DNA of 64,000 bases, taken from assembly GCF_014636775.1 (NCBI RefSeq), contig NZ_BMEQ01000005.1:1-64000 (forward strand), given 5' to 3'. Source of the stretch: Kocuria dechangensis. Lineage in GTDB: Bacteria; Actinomycetota; Actinomycetes; Actinomycetales; Micrococcaceae. A program made the position numbers and the translations under genes. Under the pieces are notes generated by a model. That model saw only the letters and a list, made by a program, of their open reading frames with translations, ran no database searches and was not told the origin of the DNA. This document shows positions 1 to 10,935 of the stretch, in pieces; the first letter of the stretch is position 1; each line of letters opens with the position of its first letter.

Positions 1-128
1 GAGTCGGTCACGATCACGACGTTGCGGGTGAAGAAGGGCCCGTGGGCGCCGGAGAGGTTCAGGAGCATGGAGTCGTGCCCGGCGACGGGCACGACCTCCA
101 CCCGGGAGATCGTGGGCTGGACGCTCAT
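1..128 (-). CDS. gudD: Glucarate dehydratase, N-terminal fragment cut by window edge
   Basis: Only the first 42 codons are present; the rest lies left of the window. The peptide begins [20 protein letters not shown] and continues to [15 protein letters not shown], the characteristic N-terminus of glucarate dehydratase in the enolase superfamily. Known chemistry is dehydration of D-glucarate or L-idarate to 5-dehydro-4-deoxyglucarate. Its ATG overlaps the stop of the preceding gene (ATGA), so it is the third gene of an operon with kdgD and the semialdehyde dehydrogenase, which supply the next two steps. The metal-binding and catalytic residues are outside the window. Confidence 0.85.
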   Translation of the reverse strand, partial: MSVQPTISRVEVVPVAGHDSMLLNLSGAHGPFFTRNVVIVTD

Positions 129-1762
129 GCGCGGTCTCCTTCCGGTGCCGGCTCCTGCGTGGGGGCGTCGGCGAGCTGCAGGGCGCCGTCGACGCGGCGG
201 TTCAGGCGCCAGGGGTTGGCCTGCTGCACGGGCGCCGGCAGCAGGGCGTCGGGGATGTTCTGGTAGGCCACGGGGCGCAGGAAGCGCTCGATCGCCAGGG
301 TACCCACCGAGGTGGTCCGGGAGTCGGAGGTCGCGGGGAACGGCCCGCCGTGGACCATGGCGTCCCCGACGTCCACGCCGGTCGGCCAGCCGTTGGCGAG
401 GATCCGCCCGGCCTTGCGCTCGAGCACCGGCAGCAGGGCGGACTCGGTCCGGTGGTCCTCCTCGGCCAGGTGGAGGGTCGCGGTCAGCTGGCCCTCCATG
501 CTGCGGGCCGCGTCCGCCAGCTCCTCGGCGGAGGCGTAGCGGACCACGAGGGACGCGGCGCCGAAGATCTCCTCCTGCAGCACCGGGTTGGCGCGGAACG
601 TGGGGACGTCGGACTCGAAGACCACCGGCGCGGGGGCGTTCTCCGTGGGCCCCTGCCCGCCGCGCGCCACGACGTCGACGCCCTGCTGGGCGCCGAGGGC
701 CTCGACGCCCTCCTGCCACGCCCCCGCGATGCCCGGGGTGAGCATCGTCTGGCCGGCCGCGTCCGCGAGCGCCCGCTCGACGGCGACGACGAACGCCTCG
801 CCCGCCTCCCCGGCCGGCGCGAAGAGCAGCCCCGGGGCGGTGCACAGCTGGCCCGAGGAGCCGGTGAGCGAGGTGACGTAGCCGCGGGCGAGGGCCTCCA
901 CGTCGCCGCGGAGGGCGCCCTCGAGGACGAACACGGGGTTGACGGAGCTCATCTCCGCGTAGACCGGGATGGGCTCCGGGCGGGCCGCGGCCGCGGCCAT
1001 CAGCGAGGTGCCGGCCGCGCGGGAGCCGGTGAAGCCGACCGCCCTGATCGCCGGGTCCTTCACCAGGGCCTGGCCGATGCTCGCGCCGGGGCCGTAGACG
1101 AGGGAGAACACCCCCGGGTGCAACCCGCACTCGCGCACGGCGTCCGTGACGGCGCGGCCGACGATCTCCCCGGTGCCCGGGTGGGCGTTGTGCGCCTTGA
1201 AGACCACGGGGCAGCCCGCGGCCAGGGCCGAGGCGGTGTCCCCGCCGGCGGTGGAGAACGCCAGCGGGAAGTTGCTGGCGCCGAACACGGCCACGGGCCC
1301 GAGCGGGATCCTGCGCTGGCGGAGGTCCGGGCGGGGGAGGGGGGTGCGCCCCGGCAGGGCCGGCTCGATGCGCACACCGCGGTGGTCGCCCTGGCGGACG
1401 ACCTTCGCGAACAGCCGCAGCTGGCCGGTGGTGCGGGCGAGCTCACCGTTCAGGCGGGGCTCCGGCAGGCCGGTCTCGGCGCCGGCGCGCGCCACGATCT
1501 CCGGGCCCACGGCCTCGATGTTCTCGGCGATCCGCTCCAGGAACCCGGCGTGGGTCTCGGGGTCGAGGGCGCCGAAGGACGCGGCGGCGTCCTCGGCGGC
1601 GGCGGTCGCCCCGGCGAGCTGGGCCTCGTCGATCAGGGAGTAGGAGGGCTCGAGCTCGGCGTTGGTCGCCGGGTCGATCCCCCGGGTGGTGCCGGCGCTG
1701 CCGGCGACCTCGTGGCCGGCGATGATCGAGCGGCCGGAGAGGGTGGTGGTCTGGGTGCTCAT
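125..1762 (-). CDS. Alpha-ketoglutaric semialdehyde (2,5-dioxovalerate) dehydrogenase
   Basis: A 545-residue aldehyde dehydrogenase of the subfamily that oxidises 2,5-dioxovalerate to 2-oxoglutarate with NAD(P)+, the last step of glucarate/galactarate breakdown. Visible hallmarks are the cofactor region with GASNFPLAF and GFTGSRAAG, the general-base stretch [10 protein letters not shown] (typical of this subfamily in place of the usual LELGGKS) and the catalytic cysteine in [10 protein letters not shown] strong AGGAGGAG ribosome site precedes the ATG. The gene starts 38 nt after the kdgD stop and its stop overlaps the gudD start, so the three enzymes are almost certainly co-transcribed. Family assignment is firm; substrate follows from subfamily motif and neighbours. 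Confidence 0.9.
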   Translation of the reverse strand: MSTQTTTLSGRSIIAGHEVAGSAGTTRGIDPATNAELEPSYSLIDEAQLAGATAAAEDAAASFGALDPETHAGFLERIAENIEAVGPEIVARAGAETGLPEPRLNGELARTTGQLRLFAKVVRQGDHRGVRIEPALPGRTPLPRPDLRQRRIPLGPVAVFGASNFPLAFSTAGGDTASALAAGCPVVFKAHNAHPGTGEIVGRAVTDAVRECGLHPGVFSLVYGPGASIGQALVKDPAIRAVGFTGSRAAGTSLMAAAAARPEPIPVYAEMSSVNPVFVLEGALRGDVEALARGYVTSLTGSSGQLCTAPGLLFAPAGEAGEAFVVAVERALADAAGQTMLTPGIAGAWQEGVEALGAQQGVDVVARGGQGPTENAPAPVVFESDVPTFRANPVLQEEIFGAASLVVRYASAEELADAARSMEGQLTATLHLAEEDHRTESALLPVLERKAGRILANGWPTGVDVGDAMVHGGPFPATSDSRTTSVGTLAIERFLRPVAYQNIPDALLPAPVQQANPWRLNRRVDGALQLADAPTQEPAPEGDRA

Positions 1763-1800
1763 GGGCGGGGACTCCTCCTGGTGGATCGGGGGGCGGGAAC

Positions 1801-2727
1801 TCAGGCGGACTGCAGGACGTGGGCGTCGATGAGGGCCTTGAGGTCGGCCAGGTCCTGCGCGGTGAGGTCCTGGAGCGGGGGGCGCACGGACCCGGCGTCG
1901 CGGCCGACGGCCTTCAGGCCGCCCTTGACGATCGAGACCCCGTAGCCCTTCACCCGGTCCCGGATCTCGATGTAGGGCAGGACGAACCGGTTGAGCTTGT
2001 CAGTGACGGCCGCACGGTCCTGGGCGCGCACGTCGCGGTAGAACTCCAGGGCGAACTCGGGGACGAAGTTGTACATGGCCGAGGAATAAGTGCTCATCCC
2101 CAGCTGCAGCAGGGGCAGCGCGAAGGTCTCGGCGGTGGGCAGCCCGCCCAGGTAGAAGAGCCGGTCGCCGTTCTTGGCGAAGACCTTGGTGAGGTGTTCG
2201 ATGCTGCCCACACCGTCCTTGAAGCCGATGAAGTTGGCGTGCCGGTCGGCGAGGCGGGCGACGGTCTCGGCCGAGTAGATGGCGTTGGCGCGGTTGTAGA
2301 CGATGACGCCCAGGTCGGTCGCGGAGCAGACGGCGCTGACGTGCGCCTCGAGCCCCAGCTGGTCGGCCTCGGTGAGGTAGGGCGGCAGGACCAGGAGGCC
2401 CTCGGCGCCGGCGGTCCCCGCGTCGTGGGCGTTGCGCACGGCCTGGGCCGTGTTCCCGGCGGCCGGGGCGAGCACGGGCACCGTGGACCCCACCTCCTCC
2501 ACCGCGACGCGCACCACGGTGGCGATCTCCTCGGGGGTCAGGGAGAAGCCCTCGCCGGTGCCGCCGGCCGCGAACAGGCCCGCCACGGGGTAGCCGGCCT
2601 GCCACGCCAGGTGCTCGCGGTAGGCAGTCTCGTCGAAGAGCAGGTCTGCGTCGAAGGCGGTGACGGGGAAGGAGAGCAGCCCGTCCTTCAGGTGGGCCGC
2701 CAGTTCCTGGGGCGTGCGGTTGGCCAC
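1801..2727 (-). CDS. kdgD: 5-dehydro-4-deoxyglucarate dehydratase (KdgD)
   Basis: A 308-residue member of the DHDPS/N-acetylneuraminate lyase family. It converts 5-dehydro-4-deoxyglucarate to 2,5-dioxovalerate plus CO2 and water. It shows [15 protein letters not shown] for the carboxylate-binding loop, VIVYNRANA around the active-site tyrosine and [11 protein letters not shown] with the Schiff-base lysine. I chose the GTG at 2727 because AAAGGA lies about 8 nt upstream and the length fits the family. An upstream in-frame ATG at 2784 would add 19 arginine-rich residues with no family counterpart. It is the first gene of the leftward kdgD-dehydrogenase-gudD operon. Confidence 0.92.
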   Translation of the reverse strand: MANRTPQELAAHLKDGLLSFPVTAFDADLLFDETAYREHLAWQAGYPVAGLFAAGGTGEGFSLTPEEIATVVRVAVEEVGSTVPVLAPAAGNTAQAVRNAHDAGTAGAEGLLVLPPYLTEADQLGLEAHVSAVCSATDLGVIVYNRANAIYSAETVARLADRHANFIGFKDGVGSIEHLTKVFAKNGDRLFYLGGLPTAETFALPLLQLGMSTYSSAMYNFVPEFALEFYRDVRAQDRAAVTDKLNRFVLPYIEIRDRVKGYGVSIVKGGLKAVGRDAGSVRPPLQDLTAQDLADLKALIDAHVLQSA

Positions 2728-2799
2728 GGTGGTCGTCCTTTGCTCGGGACCGCGACGGCGGCCCGCTGGTGATGTCCGTCTCACCGTAGGGACGCCCGG

Positions 2800-2850
2800 T
2801 GATGCCTGTCCAAGCCATTCTTCGCATGGGGTGATGCCCGGAAGGTATCG
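2800..2850 (-). promoter_or_regulatory. kdgD promoter with LysR-type operator
   Basis: On the minus strand this 51-nt stretch matches the tctC upstream element (3751-3801) at 38 of 51 positions with no gap. The distal part is a dyad, GATACC-N5-GGCATC, a T-N11-A LysR-type motif. The proximal part is TTGGACAGGCATCA, identical in both copies. TTGGAC can act as a -35 box; a -10-like TACGGT follows 19 nt later at 2788-2783. An AT-shifted, over-long spacer is common for activator-dependent promoters. Confidence 0.7.
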
Positions 2851-2866
2851 AGAGAGGAGGGTGAGC

Positions 2867-3751
2867 TCAGGGGTGGCCCAGCCGGACCAGCTCGAGCATG
2901 CGGTGCAGGGCCGGGTTGCGCGAGTCCCGGTCCCAGATGGCGTGCAGCTCCACGGCGTTCGAGGAGCTGTTGGCGAGCCGCAGGTAGGACACCCCGGCGA
3001 TGCCGAGCAGCCGGGCGGACTCCGGGACGAAGGCGACGCCGCGGTCGGCGGCGACCAGGCCGACCATCGTCAGGACCTGGCTGACAGTGTGCACCACGTT
3101 GCCGTGCTCGACGTCCACGAGGCGCACCACGTGGTCGTAGAAGTACCGCGCCTTGGTGGGCGAGTGCATGATCAGCGGCACGTCCTTGAGGTCGGCGGAC
3201 GTGACCGGCCGCTTGAGGGCGGCGAGGGGGTGCCCATCGGGCACCGCGACGTAGAGGTCCTCGGCCAGCAGCAGCTGCGACTCGAAGACGTCCGTGTCGA
3301 AGGGCGGGCGCGCCAGGCCCAGGTCGAGCTCGCCGTTGCGCAGCGCCTCCACCTGCTCGCCGGTCACCAGCTCCTGCAGCTCCACGTCCACGTCCGGCAG
3401 AGCCGCCGCGATCTCGCCGAGGAGGGGGCCGAGCAGGCTGAACCCGGAGGCCGCGGTGAAGCCGACCCGCAGCACGCCCGCCCGGCCCGCGGCGATCCGC
3501 CGGGCCAGGCTCGGCGCCCGCTCCGCGGCGGCGACGAGCTTGCGGGCCTCGGCCAGGAAGGCCTGGCCGGCCACGGTGAGGGACACCCGGCGGTTGTCCC
3601 GCTCCAGCAGGTCGACCCCCAGGGTCCTCTCCAGCTTCTGGATCTGCCGGCTCAGGGGCGGCTGGGTCATGCTGAGCCGTTCAGCGGCCCGGCCGAAGTG
3701 CAGCTCCTCCGCCACGGCGATGAAGCCGCGCGCCTGGTCCAAGGTGAACAT
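2867..3751 (-). CDS. LysR-family regulator of the aldarate operon
   Basis: A 294-residue LysR-type transcriptional regulator. The N-terminal winged helix-turn-helix spans about residues 1-60 ([20 protein letters not shown], then [16 protein letters not shown]). The rest is the effector-binding domain. The ribosome site GGGAGG lies 4-5 nt before the ATG and overlaps the dyad at 3752-3768, so binding there could also repress its own translation or transcription. It sits between the kdgD operon and the divergent tctCBA operon, both of which carry the same operator-like sequence. It is probably the glucarate-responsive activator of both; the inducer is inferred from context. Confidence 0.88.
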   Translation of the reverse strand: MFTLDQARGFIAVAEELHFGRAAERLSMTQPPLSRQIQKLERTLGVDLLERDNRRVSLTVAGQAFLAEARKLVAAAERAPSLARRIAAGRAGVLRVGFTAASGFSLLGPLLGEIAAALPDVDVELQELVTGEQVEALRNGELDLGLARPPFDTDVFESQLLLAEDLYVAVPDGHPLAALKRPVTSADLKDVPLIMHSPTKARYFYDHVVRLVDVEHGNVVHTVSQVLTMVGLVAADRGVAFVPESARLLGIAGVSYLRLANSSSNAVELHAIWDRDSRNPALHRMLELVRLGHP

Positions 3752-3801
3752 GATGCCTCCCGGGTATCACTCAATGCAGGAATAGGTTTGGACAGGCATC
3801 A
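3751..3801 (+). promoter_or_regulatory. tctC promoter and LysR-type operator
   Basis: This element contains the dyad GATGCC-N5-GGTATC (3752-3768, a T-N11-A motif) and TTGGACAGGCATCA at 3788-3801, in the same spacing as upstream of kdgD. TTGGAC (3788-3793) is a plausible -35, with TAGGCT (3813-3818) a -10 at 19-nt spacing, the same spacing as at kdgD. The dyad abuts the lysR start codon and covers its ribosome site. Confidence 0.7.
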
Positions 3802-3894
3802 TACGAGGTTCCTAGGCTCGGGACTCAAGCCGCCTGTGACGGCACTCACAGCACCCGCCGGGACGCCCGGCCCCGCTCGCACCCAGGAGAACCC

Positions 3895-4899
3895 ATGAAG
3901 CTCATTCTCACCCGTCAGGCCCTCGTCGGCGTGACCGCCGCGACCTCGCTGCTGGCCCTCACCGCCTGCGGCGGCAACGTCGGGGGCGGCGCCGCCAACG
4001 GCGCCGAGGACTTCCCCTCGGAGCCGATCACCCTGACGGTCGGCCAGGCCCCCGGCGGCTCCACCGACCTCATCGCCCGGGCCGTCGCCGACGCCGCGGG
4101 CCAGGAGCTCGGCGTGGCGATGCCCGTCGTGAACAAGGCCGGGGCCAACGGGGCGGTCGCCACCGAGGAGGTCGCTGGCCAGCCCGCCGACGGCTACAAC
4201 CTCGTGCTGCTCAACGCCTCCCTGATCACCATCACCCCCCTCGCCGTGGGCGAGGAGGAGGCGGTGTCCCTGGACGACCTCGAGGTGCTCAAGGGGCTCT
4301 CCCAGGACGACTACGTCATGGTGGCCAGCGCGGAGTCCGGCATGGAGACGCTCGAGGACGTGAAGAGCCGCTCCGGGGAGTTCAGCTACGGCACGGCCGG
4401 GGTCGGCACCGGGTCCCAGCTGGCCCAGACCGTCCTGTTCGCCCAGGCCGACATCACCGGCACCGAGGTCCCCTTCGACTCCGGCTCGCCCGCCCTGACC
4501 GCGGTGCTGGGCGACCAGGTCCAGGTCGCCACCGTCCAGCTCGGCGAGGCCAAGCCGCAGATCGACGCCGGCGAGGTGAAGCCCATCGTGGTGTTCTCCG
4601 AGGAGCGCAACACGTTCCTGCCCGACGTCCCGACCGCCGTGGAGTCCGGCTACGACGTCCCCGTGTCCCAGTACCGGGCCGTGGCCGCCCCCGAGGGCCT
4701 GCCCGAGGACGTCAAGACCAGGCTGGTCGAGGCCTTCGACGCCGCGGTGGCGGAGGAGTCCTACCAGGACTTCAACGAGCAGAACATGCTCACCCCCCAC
4801 GAGATCTCCGGCGAAGAGGTCGAGGCGGAGTGGACCGAGCTGGCCGAGCGCTACGAGCAGCTGGTCGCGGAGCACGACATCACCCTCGCCGACAGCTGA
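3895..4899 (+). CDS. tctC: Tripartite tricarboxylate-type transporter binding lipoprotein TctC
   Basis: A 334-residue extracytoplasmic solute-binding protein of the TctC (Bug) family. Residues 1-25 form a lipoprotein signal ending in the lipobox LTAC, so C25 would be lipidated and the mature protein tethered outside the membrane. Family features are the pterin-like ligand loops near ITLTVGQAPGGSTDLIAR and VPTAVESGYDVPVSQYR. CAGGAG precedes the ATG. It heads the tctC-tctB-tctA-usp operon. Adjacent aldarate enzymes suggest the ligand is glucarate, galactarate or a related diacid; the family also binds citrate, so the ligand is an inference. Confidence 0.9.
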   Translation: MKLILTRQALVGVTAATSLLALTACGGNVGGGAANGAEDFPSEPITLTVGQAPGGSTDLIARAVADAAGQELGVAMPVVNKAGANGAVATEEVAGQPADGYNLVLLNASLITITPLAVGEEEAVSLDDLEVLKGLSQDDYVMVASAESGMETLEDVKSRSGEFSYGTAGVGTGSQLAQTVLFAQADITGTEVPFDSGSPALTAVLGDQVQVATVQLGEAKPQIDAGEVKPIVVFSEERNTFLPDVPTAVESGYDVPVSQYRAVAAPEGLPEDVKTRLVEAFDAAVAEESYQDFNEQNMLTPHEISGEEVEAEWTELAERYEQLVAEHDITLADS

Positions 4900-4948
4900 T
4901 CCACCACCGTCGTCCGGGCCGGCACCCGCGGCCCCAGGAGGAGTTCCC

Positions 4949-5509
4949 ATAAACCAGACCCGCACGGACCCGCCGCCCGCCGTGGCCGACGTCCACCTCG
5001 ACACGGAGGCGGCCGCGGAGGAGCTGACCCCGGAGCAGCTCGCCGCCCGGTGGGAGGCCGAGGGGCCCCCGCCGGGCGGGCGCGCCGCCCACTTCGGCTC
5101 GACCCTGGTGGTGACGGCGCTGGCCGCCGGGGCGGCCCTGCTGTCCCTGGGGATGGGGCTCGGCACCCCGCAGCAGCCGGCCCCCGGCATGTGGCCGTTC
5201 GTGGTCGGCGTCGTGGCGGTCGCGATCGGCCTGGCCCACCTCGTCCTGGGGCGGCGCGGGGGAGAGGGGGAGAAGTTCTCCCGCGAGTCGCTGCTGCCCG
5301 TCCTCGGCCTCGCGACCCTCGTGGGACTGGTGCTGCTCATGCCCGTCGTCGGGTTCGAGATCCCCTCCCTGATCCTGTCCTTCGTCTGGATGAAGTTCCT
5401 GGGCGGTGAGTCGTGGCGGGCCGCGACGCTCTACTCGGCGCTCGTCGTCGCCGCCTTCTACCTGATCTTCGTCCTGGCCCTCGGCACCTCCGTCCCGCAC
5501 CTGTTCTGA
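4949..5509 (+). CDS. tctB: Tripartite tricarboxylate-type transporter small membrane subunit TctB (ATA start)
   Basis: A 186-residue protein with a polar N-terminal arm of about 45 residues and four hydrophobic segments, matching the TctB small permease subunit. Start choice is unusual. The only good ribosome site, AGGAGG at 4936-4941, lies 7 nt before an in-frame ATA codon at 4949. The first conventional start is a GTG at 4982 with no Shine-Dalgarno sequence. ATA initiation would give MNQTRTDPPPAVADVHLDTE as the N-terminus. Alternatives are GTG at 4982 or a base error turning ATG into ATA. It lies between tctC and tctA. Confidence 0.82.
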   Translation: MNQTRTDPPPAVADVHLDTEAAAEELTPEQLAARWEAEGPPPGGRAAHFGSTLVVTALAAGAALLSLGMGLGTPQQPAPGMWPFVVGVVAVAIGLAHLVLGRRGGEGEKFSRESLLPVLGLATLVGLVLLMPVVGFEIPSLILSFVWMKFLGGESWRAATLYSALVVAAFYLIFVLALGTSVPHLF

Positions 5510-5530
5510 CGGCCGCTGCCCGGCGGCCCG

Positions 5531-5562
5531 TTCCTGACAGCCACTGTTCCTGACAGCCACTG
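5531..5562 (+). repeat. Perfect 16-nt tandem duplication before tctA
   Basis: TTCCTGACAGCCACTG occurs twice back to back (5531-5546, 5547-5562). A diverged third copy, TTCTGACGGCCGCTG, covers the tctB stop at 5504-5518. The array lengthens the spacer just upstream of the tctA ribosome site (AAAGG at 5566-5570). Confidence 0.9.
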
Positions 5563-5577
5563 ACCAAAGGCTCCCGC

Positions 5578-7131
5578 ATGGAATCCCTGCAACCGGTCCT
5601 GGACGGCTTCACCGTCGTCCTCGAGCCCACCAACCTCCTCTACTGCCTGCTCGGCGTGGTGATCGGCATGCTCATCGGCGTGCTCCCCGGCCTCGGCCCC
5701 GCCGCGACCATCGCGATCCTGCTGCCCCTGACCTACGGCATCGAGCCCGTGACGGCCATCATCATGCTGGCCGGCATCTTCTACGGCGCCCAGTACGGCG
5801 GCACCATCACCTCCGTGCTGCTGCGCCTGCCCGGCGAGGCCAGCTCCGTGGTCACCGTCTTCGACGGCTACATGCTCGCCAAGCAGGGCCGGGCGGGCAC
5901 GGCCCTGGGCATCGCCGCCATCGGCTCCTTCGTCGGCGGCACCGTCGCCATCGTCGGGCTGACCTTCCTGGCCCCCGTGGTCGCGGGCTTCGCCCTGGAC
6001 TTCGGCCCGCCCGAGTACGCCGCCCTGGCCCTGCTGGGCATCCTGCTGGTCGCCACCATCAGCAGCGGCGACAAGTCCAAGGCGCTCATCGCGGCCTGCT
6101 TCGGGCTGCTGCTGGCCACGGTCGGGCGGGACGCCTTCACGAACACCGAGCGCTTCACCTTCGGCAACCTCAACCTGGCGGACGGCATCGACTTCGTGCC
6201 CGTCGCGATGGGCCTCTTCGGCCTGGGCGAGATCCTGCACAACCTGGAGGAGCGCCACCGGGCGGTCAAGGCCCCGAGCAGGGTCTCCAACGTCTGGCCC
6301 TCCCGGGCCGACCTCAAGCAGTCCTCCGGGGCGATCGGCCGCGGCTCGGTGCTGGGCTTCTTCCTCGGGATCCTGCCCGGGGGCGGGGCCACGATCTCCT
6401 CGATGGCCGCCTACGCCATGGAGAAGAAGCGGGCCAAGCGGCCGGAGCGCTTCGGCAGGGGGGCGATCGAAGGCGTCGCCGGCCCCGAGACCGCCAACAA
6501 CGCCGCCGCCACCAGCTCCTTCATCCCGCTGCTGACCCTCGGTATCCCCGCCAACGCCACGATGGCCCTCATGTTCGGCGCCCTGCTCATCCAGGGCGTG
6601 ACGCCCGGCCCGCAGCTGGTGGAGCAGGACCCCGAGCTGTTCTGGGGCGTGGTGAACTCGATGTACATCGGCAACATCCTGCTGCTCATCATGTCCATCC
6701 CCCTGATCGGGGTGTTCGTCCGCATCCTGCGGGTGCGGGCCGCGGTCCTCGCCCCGATCACCGTCCTCATCACGATGCTGGGCGCCTACACGATCAACAA
6801 CTCGATGTTCGACGTCGCGCTCGTGGTCGTCTTCGGGGCCGTCGGCTACCTGATGAAGAAGTTCGGCTTCGAGCCCGGTCCGCTGGTGCTCGCCTTCGTC
6901 CTGGGGTCGCTGCTCGAGTCGAACGTCCGCCGCTCCCTCCTGGTGTTCCAGGGGGACGTCACGGGCTTCCTCGGCCGGCCCATCTCCGCGACCCTGCTGC
7001 TGCTCTTCGTGGCGGTCGCCGTCCTGCCCCTCGTCCAGTCCGCCCTCCGCCGTCGCCGGGACACGGGAACGCCCTCCGGGGACGCGCCCGCCGAGCCCGC
7101 CGATCGCACCCCTGTCAAGGAGAACGCATGA
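5578..7131 (+). CDS. tctA: Tripartite tricarboxylate-type transporter large membrane subunit TctA
   Basis: A 517-residue polytopic membrane protein with about 11-12 hydrophobic helices, the normal size for TctA. The conserved N-terminal motif GMLIGVLPGLGPAATIAILL and the related internal GFFLGILPGGGATISSMAAY mark the two-fold inverted repeat of the family, and YGAQYGGTITSVLL is also conserved. It forms the proton- or sodium-coupled permease with TctB and is fed by TctC. AAAGG precedes the ATG. The stop overlaps the start of the universal stress gene (ATGA), so the two are translationally coupled. Confidence 0.93.
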   Translation: MESLQPVLDGFTVVLEPTNLLYCLLGVVIGMLIGVLPGLGPAATIAILLPLTYGIEPVTAIIMLAGIFYGAQYGGTITSVLLRLPGEASSVVTVFDGYMLAKQGRAGTALGIAAIGSFVGGTVAIVGLTFLAPVVAGFALDFGPPEYAALALLGILLVATISSGDKSKALIAACFGLLLATVGRDAFTNTERFTFGNLNLADGIDFVPVAMGLFGLGEILHNLEERHRAVKAPSRVSNVWPSRADLKQSSGAIGRGSVLGFFLGILPGGGATISSMAAYAMEKKRAKRPERFGRGAIEGVAGPETANNAAATSSFIPLLTLGIPANATMALMFGALLIQGVTPGPQLVEQDPELFWGVVNSMYIGNILLLIMSIPLIGVFVRILRVRAAVLAPITVLITMLGAYTINNSMFDVALVVVFGAVGYLMKKFGFEPGPLVLAFVLGSLLESNVRRSLLVFQGDVTGFLGRPISATLLLLFVAVAVLPLVQSALRRRRDTGTPSGDAPAEPADRTPVKENA

Positions 7132-7532
7132 GCATCCTCGTCGGATACGTCCCCACCCCCGTCGGCGAGGCGGCCGTCCAGGCCGCCATCGACGAGGCCC
7201 GGCTGCGCCGCGAGCCGCTGCTGATCGTCAACTCCGTCCGCGAGGGAGCCCTGGCGGACCGCACCGTGGCCTCCGAGGAGGACCTGCGCCGGATCACCGC
7301 CGACGCGGACTCCGCCGGCGTCGCGCACACGGTCCTGCAGCCGTCCCACCGGGACGACCTCGCCCAGGAGATCCTCGACCTCGCCCGCGAGCACGACGTC
7401 TCGCGGATCGTCATCGGGCTGCGCCAGCGCTCCCAGGTGGGCAAGTTCATCATGGGCTCGCACGCCCAGCGCATCCTCCTGCAGGCCGACCGTCCCGTCC
7501 TGGCCGTCAAGGCCGCGGAGTCGTCCTTCTGA
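7128..7532 (+). CDS. Universal stress protein (UspA family)
   Basis: A 134-residue single-domain UspA-fold protein. The N-terminus MSILVGYVPTPVGEAAVQAA forms the first strand and helix. The C-terminal nucleotide-binding signature is partly seen as GLRQRSQVGKFIMGSHAQRILLQADRPVLAVK, which fits the ATP-binding G-x2-G-x9-G-(S/T) class with small deviations. The ATG overlaps the tctA stop. Stress proteins of this type often accompany TTT or TRAP transporters, perhaps as regulatory nucleotide-binding partners; a direct role in transport is not established. Confidence 0.88.
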   Translation: MSILVGYVPTPVGEAAVQAAIDEARLRREPLLIVNSVREGALADRTVASEEDLRRITADADSAGVAHTVLQPSHRDDLAQEILDLAREHDVSRIVIGLRQRSQVGKFIMGSHAQRILLQADRPVLAVKAAESSF

Positions 7533-7548
7533 CCGTCCCGCACCCGCG

Positions 7549-7581
7549 GAGGGCCGGCGACCGTCACGGGCGCCGGCCCTC
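7549..7581 (+). terminator. Hairpin terminator after the tct-usp operon
   Basis: GAGGGCCGGCG (7549-7559) and CGCCGGCCCTC (7571-7581) form a perfect 11-bp stem with an 11-nt loop, 17 nt past the usp stop. No U-tract follows, which is normal for high-GC actinobacterial terminators. Confidence 0.75.
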
Positions 7582-7602
7582 GGCGCATCCGGCGCAGGCG
7601 GA

Positions 7603-7632
7603 TCACAAACACTCTGTACATAGATATTGTGA
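7603..7632. promoter_or_regulatory. Three-part palindrome upstream of the metF-purU-ligM operon
   Basis: TCACAA-N6-TGTACA-N6-TTGTGA is symmetric about the self-complementary TGTACA core (7615-7620) and lies in an unusually AT-rich pocket about 80 nt before metF. The core with flanks, CTCTGTACATAG, is a 10/12 palindrome of the size bound by GntR/FCD regulators. The GntR gene at the far end of the operon is the obvious candidate; binding is an inference. Confidence 0.6.
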
Positions 7633-7714
7633 CCTGCCACACTGGCGGCGAGACGTTCTCGACCACGCGCGGGGATCCCGCCCCGGGCCCGTGCGGTGAA
7701 AAGGATGCAGGTCA

Positions 7715-8589
7715 ATGCCGATCAACACGCCCCCCGACGACGCGGCGCTCGCCCGGTTGCTCTCCCACTGGTCCCTCGAGATGACCGGGAAGGACGTCCC
7801 GGTCCTCCAGGAGGCCGCTCCGGCGATCCCGCCGGGGACCCGGGTCAACGTGACGTTCCTCGGCAACGAGGACCTGGCGATGCGCGTGGCCGCCGCGAAG
7901 GCCGTGCGCGAGCACGGGTTCGTGCCCGTCCCGCACATCTCCGCCCGGCGGCTGCGCTCCCCGGAGGAGCTCGAGGAGTTCCTCGCCGCGCTCGCCGGGG
8001 TGGACGCCGCCGAGCAGATCTTCGTGGTGGGCGGGGACCCCGAGACCCCGCAGGGGCCCTACGAGGACTCGCTCGCCGTGATCCGCAGCGGGCTGCTCCA
8101 GCGCCACGGCGTCCGCGGCGTGGGCGTCAGCGGCTACCCCGAGGGCCACCCCGGGATCGACGACGGGACCCTGTGGTCGGCCCTGACCGACAAGACCGCC
8201 GCGATCCGGGAGCAGGGCCTCGAGCCCACCGTCATCACCCAGTTCGGCTTCGACACGGAGCCCGTCCTGCGCTGGCTCGCCGAGGTCCGCCGCCGCGGCG
8301 TCGGCGCCCCCGTGCGCATCGGCGTGCCCGGCCCGGCCGGGGTCAAGCGCCTGCTCGGCTACGCCCGGCGCTTCGGCGTCGGCACGTCCGCCGGGATCGT
8401 GCAGAAGTACGGGTTCTCCCTGACCAACCTGCTCGGCACCGCCGGGCCCGACCGCTTCCTGCGCGACCTCGCCGCCGGGCACGACCCCGCCGTCCACGGG
8501 GAGGTGCTGCTGCACTTCTACGCCTTCGGGGGGCTGCGGGCCACGGCGGAGTGGGTCGGCGAGTTCGCGGCGTCGGCGGGGAGCGCACG

Positions 8590-8593
<4 letters not shown>
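7715..8593 (+). CDS. metF: Methylenetetrahydrofolate reductase (MetF-like)
   Basis: A 292-residue TIM-barrel protein of the MetF family, with NVTFLGNEDLAMR near the N-terminus, a QIFVVGGDPETPQGPY loop, TQFGFDTEPVLRW and IGVPGPAGVKRLLGYARRFG, all typical. In biosynthesis it reduces methylene-THF to methyl-THF. Here it is coupled to purU and a LigM-like demethylase, so it probably runs in the oxidative direction, taking methyl-THF from aryl methoxyl groups to methylene-THF. It is shorter and more divergent than housekeeping MetF. Its TGA overlaps the GTG of purU. Confidence 0.85.
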
Positions 8594-10912
<2,319 letters not shown>

Positions 10913-10935
10913 GGCTCCCGGACCGGAGACCCTGG

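Noticed and set aside
7603-7640. CRP/GlxR site reading of the palindrome before metF
   Set aside because: The outer arms resemble half-sites, but their spacing is 18 nt rather than 6, so the three-part palindrome is better explained by another regulator.
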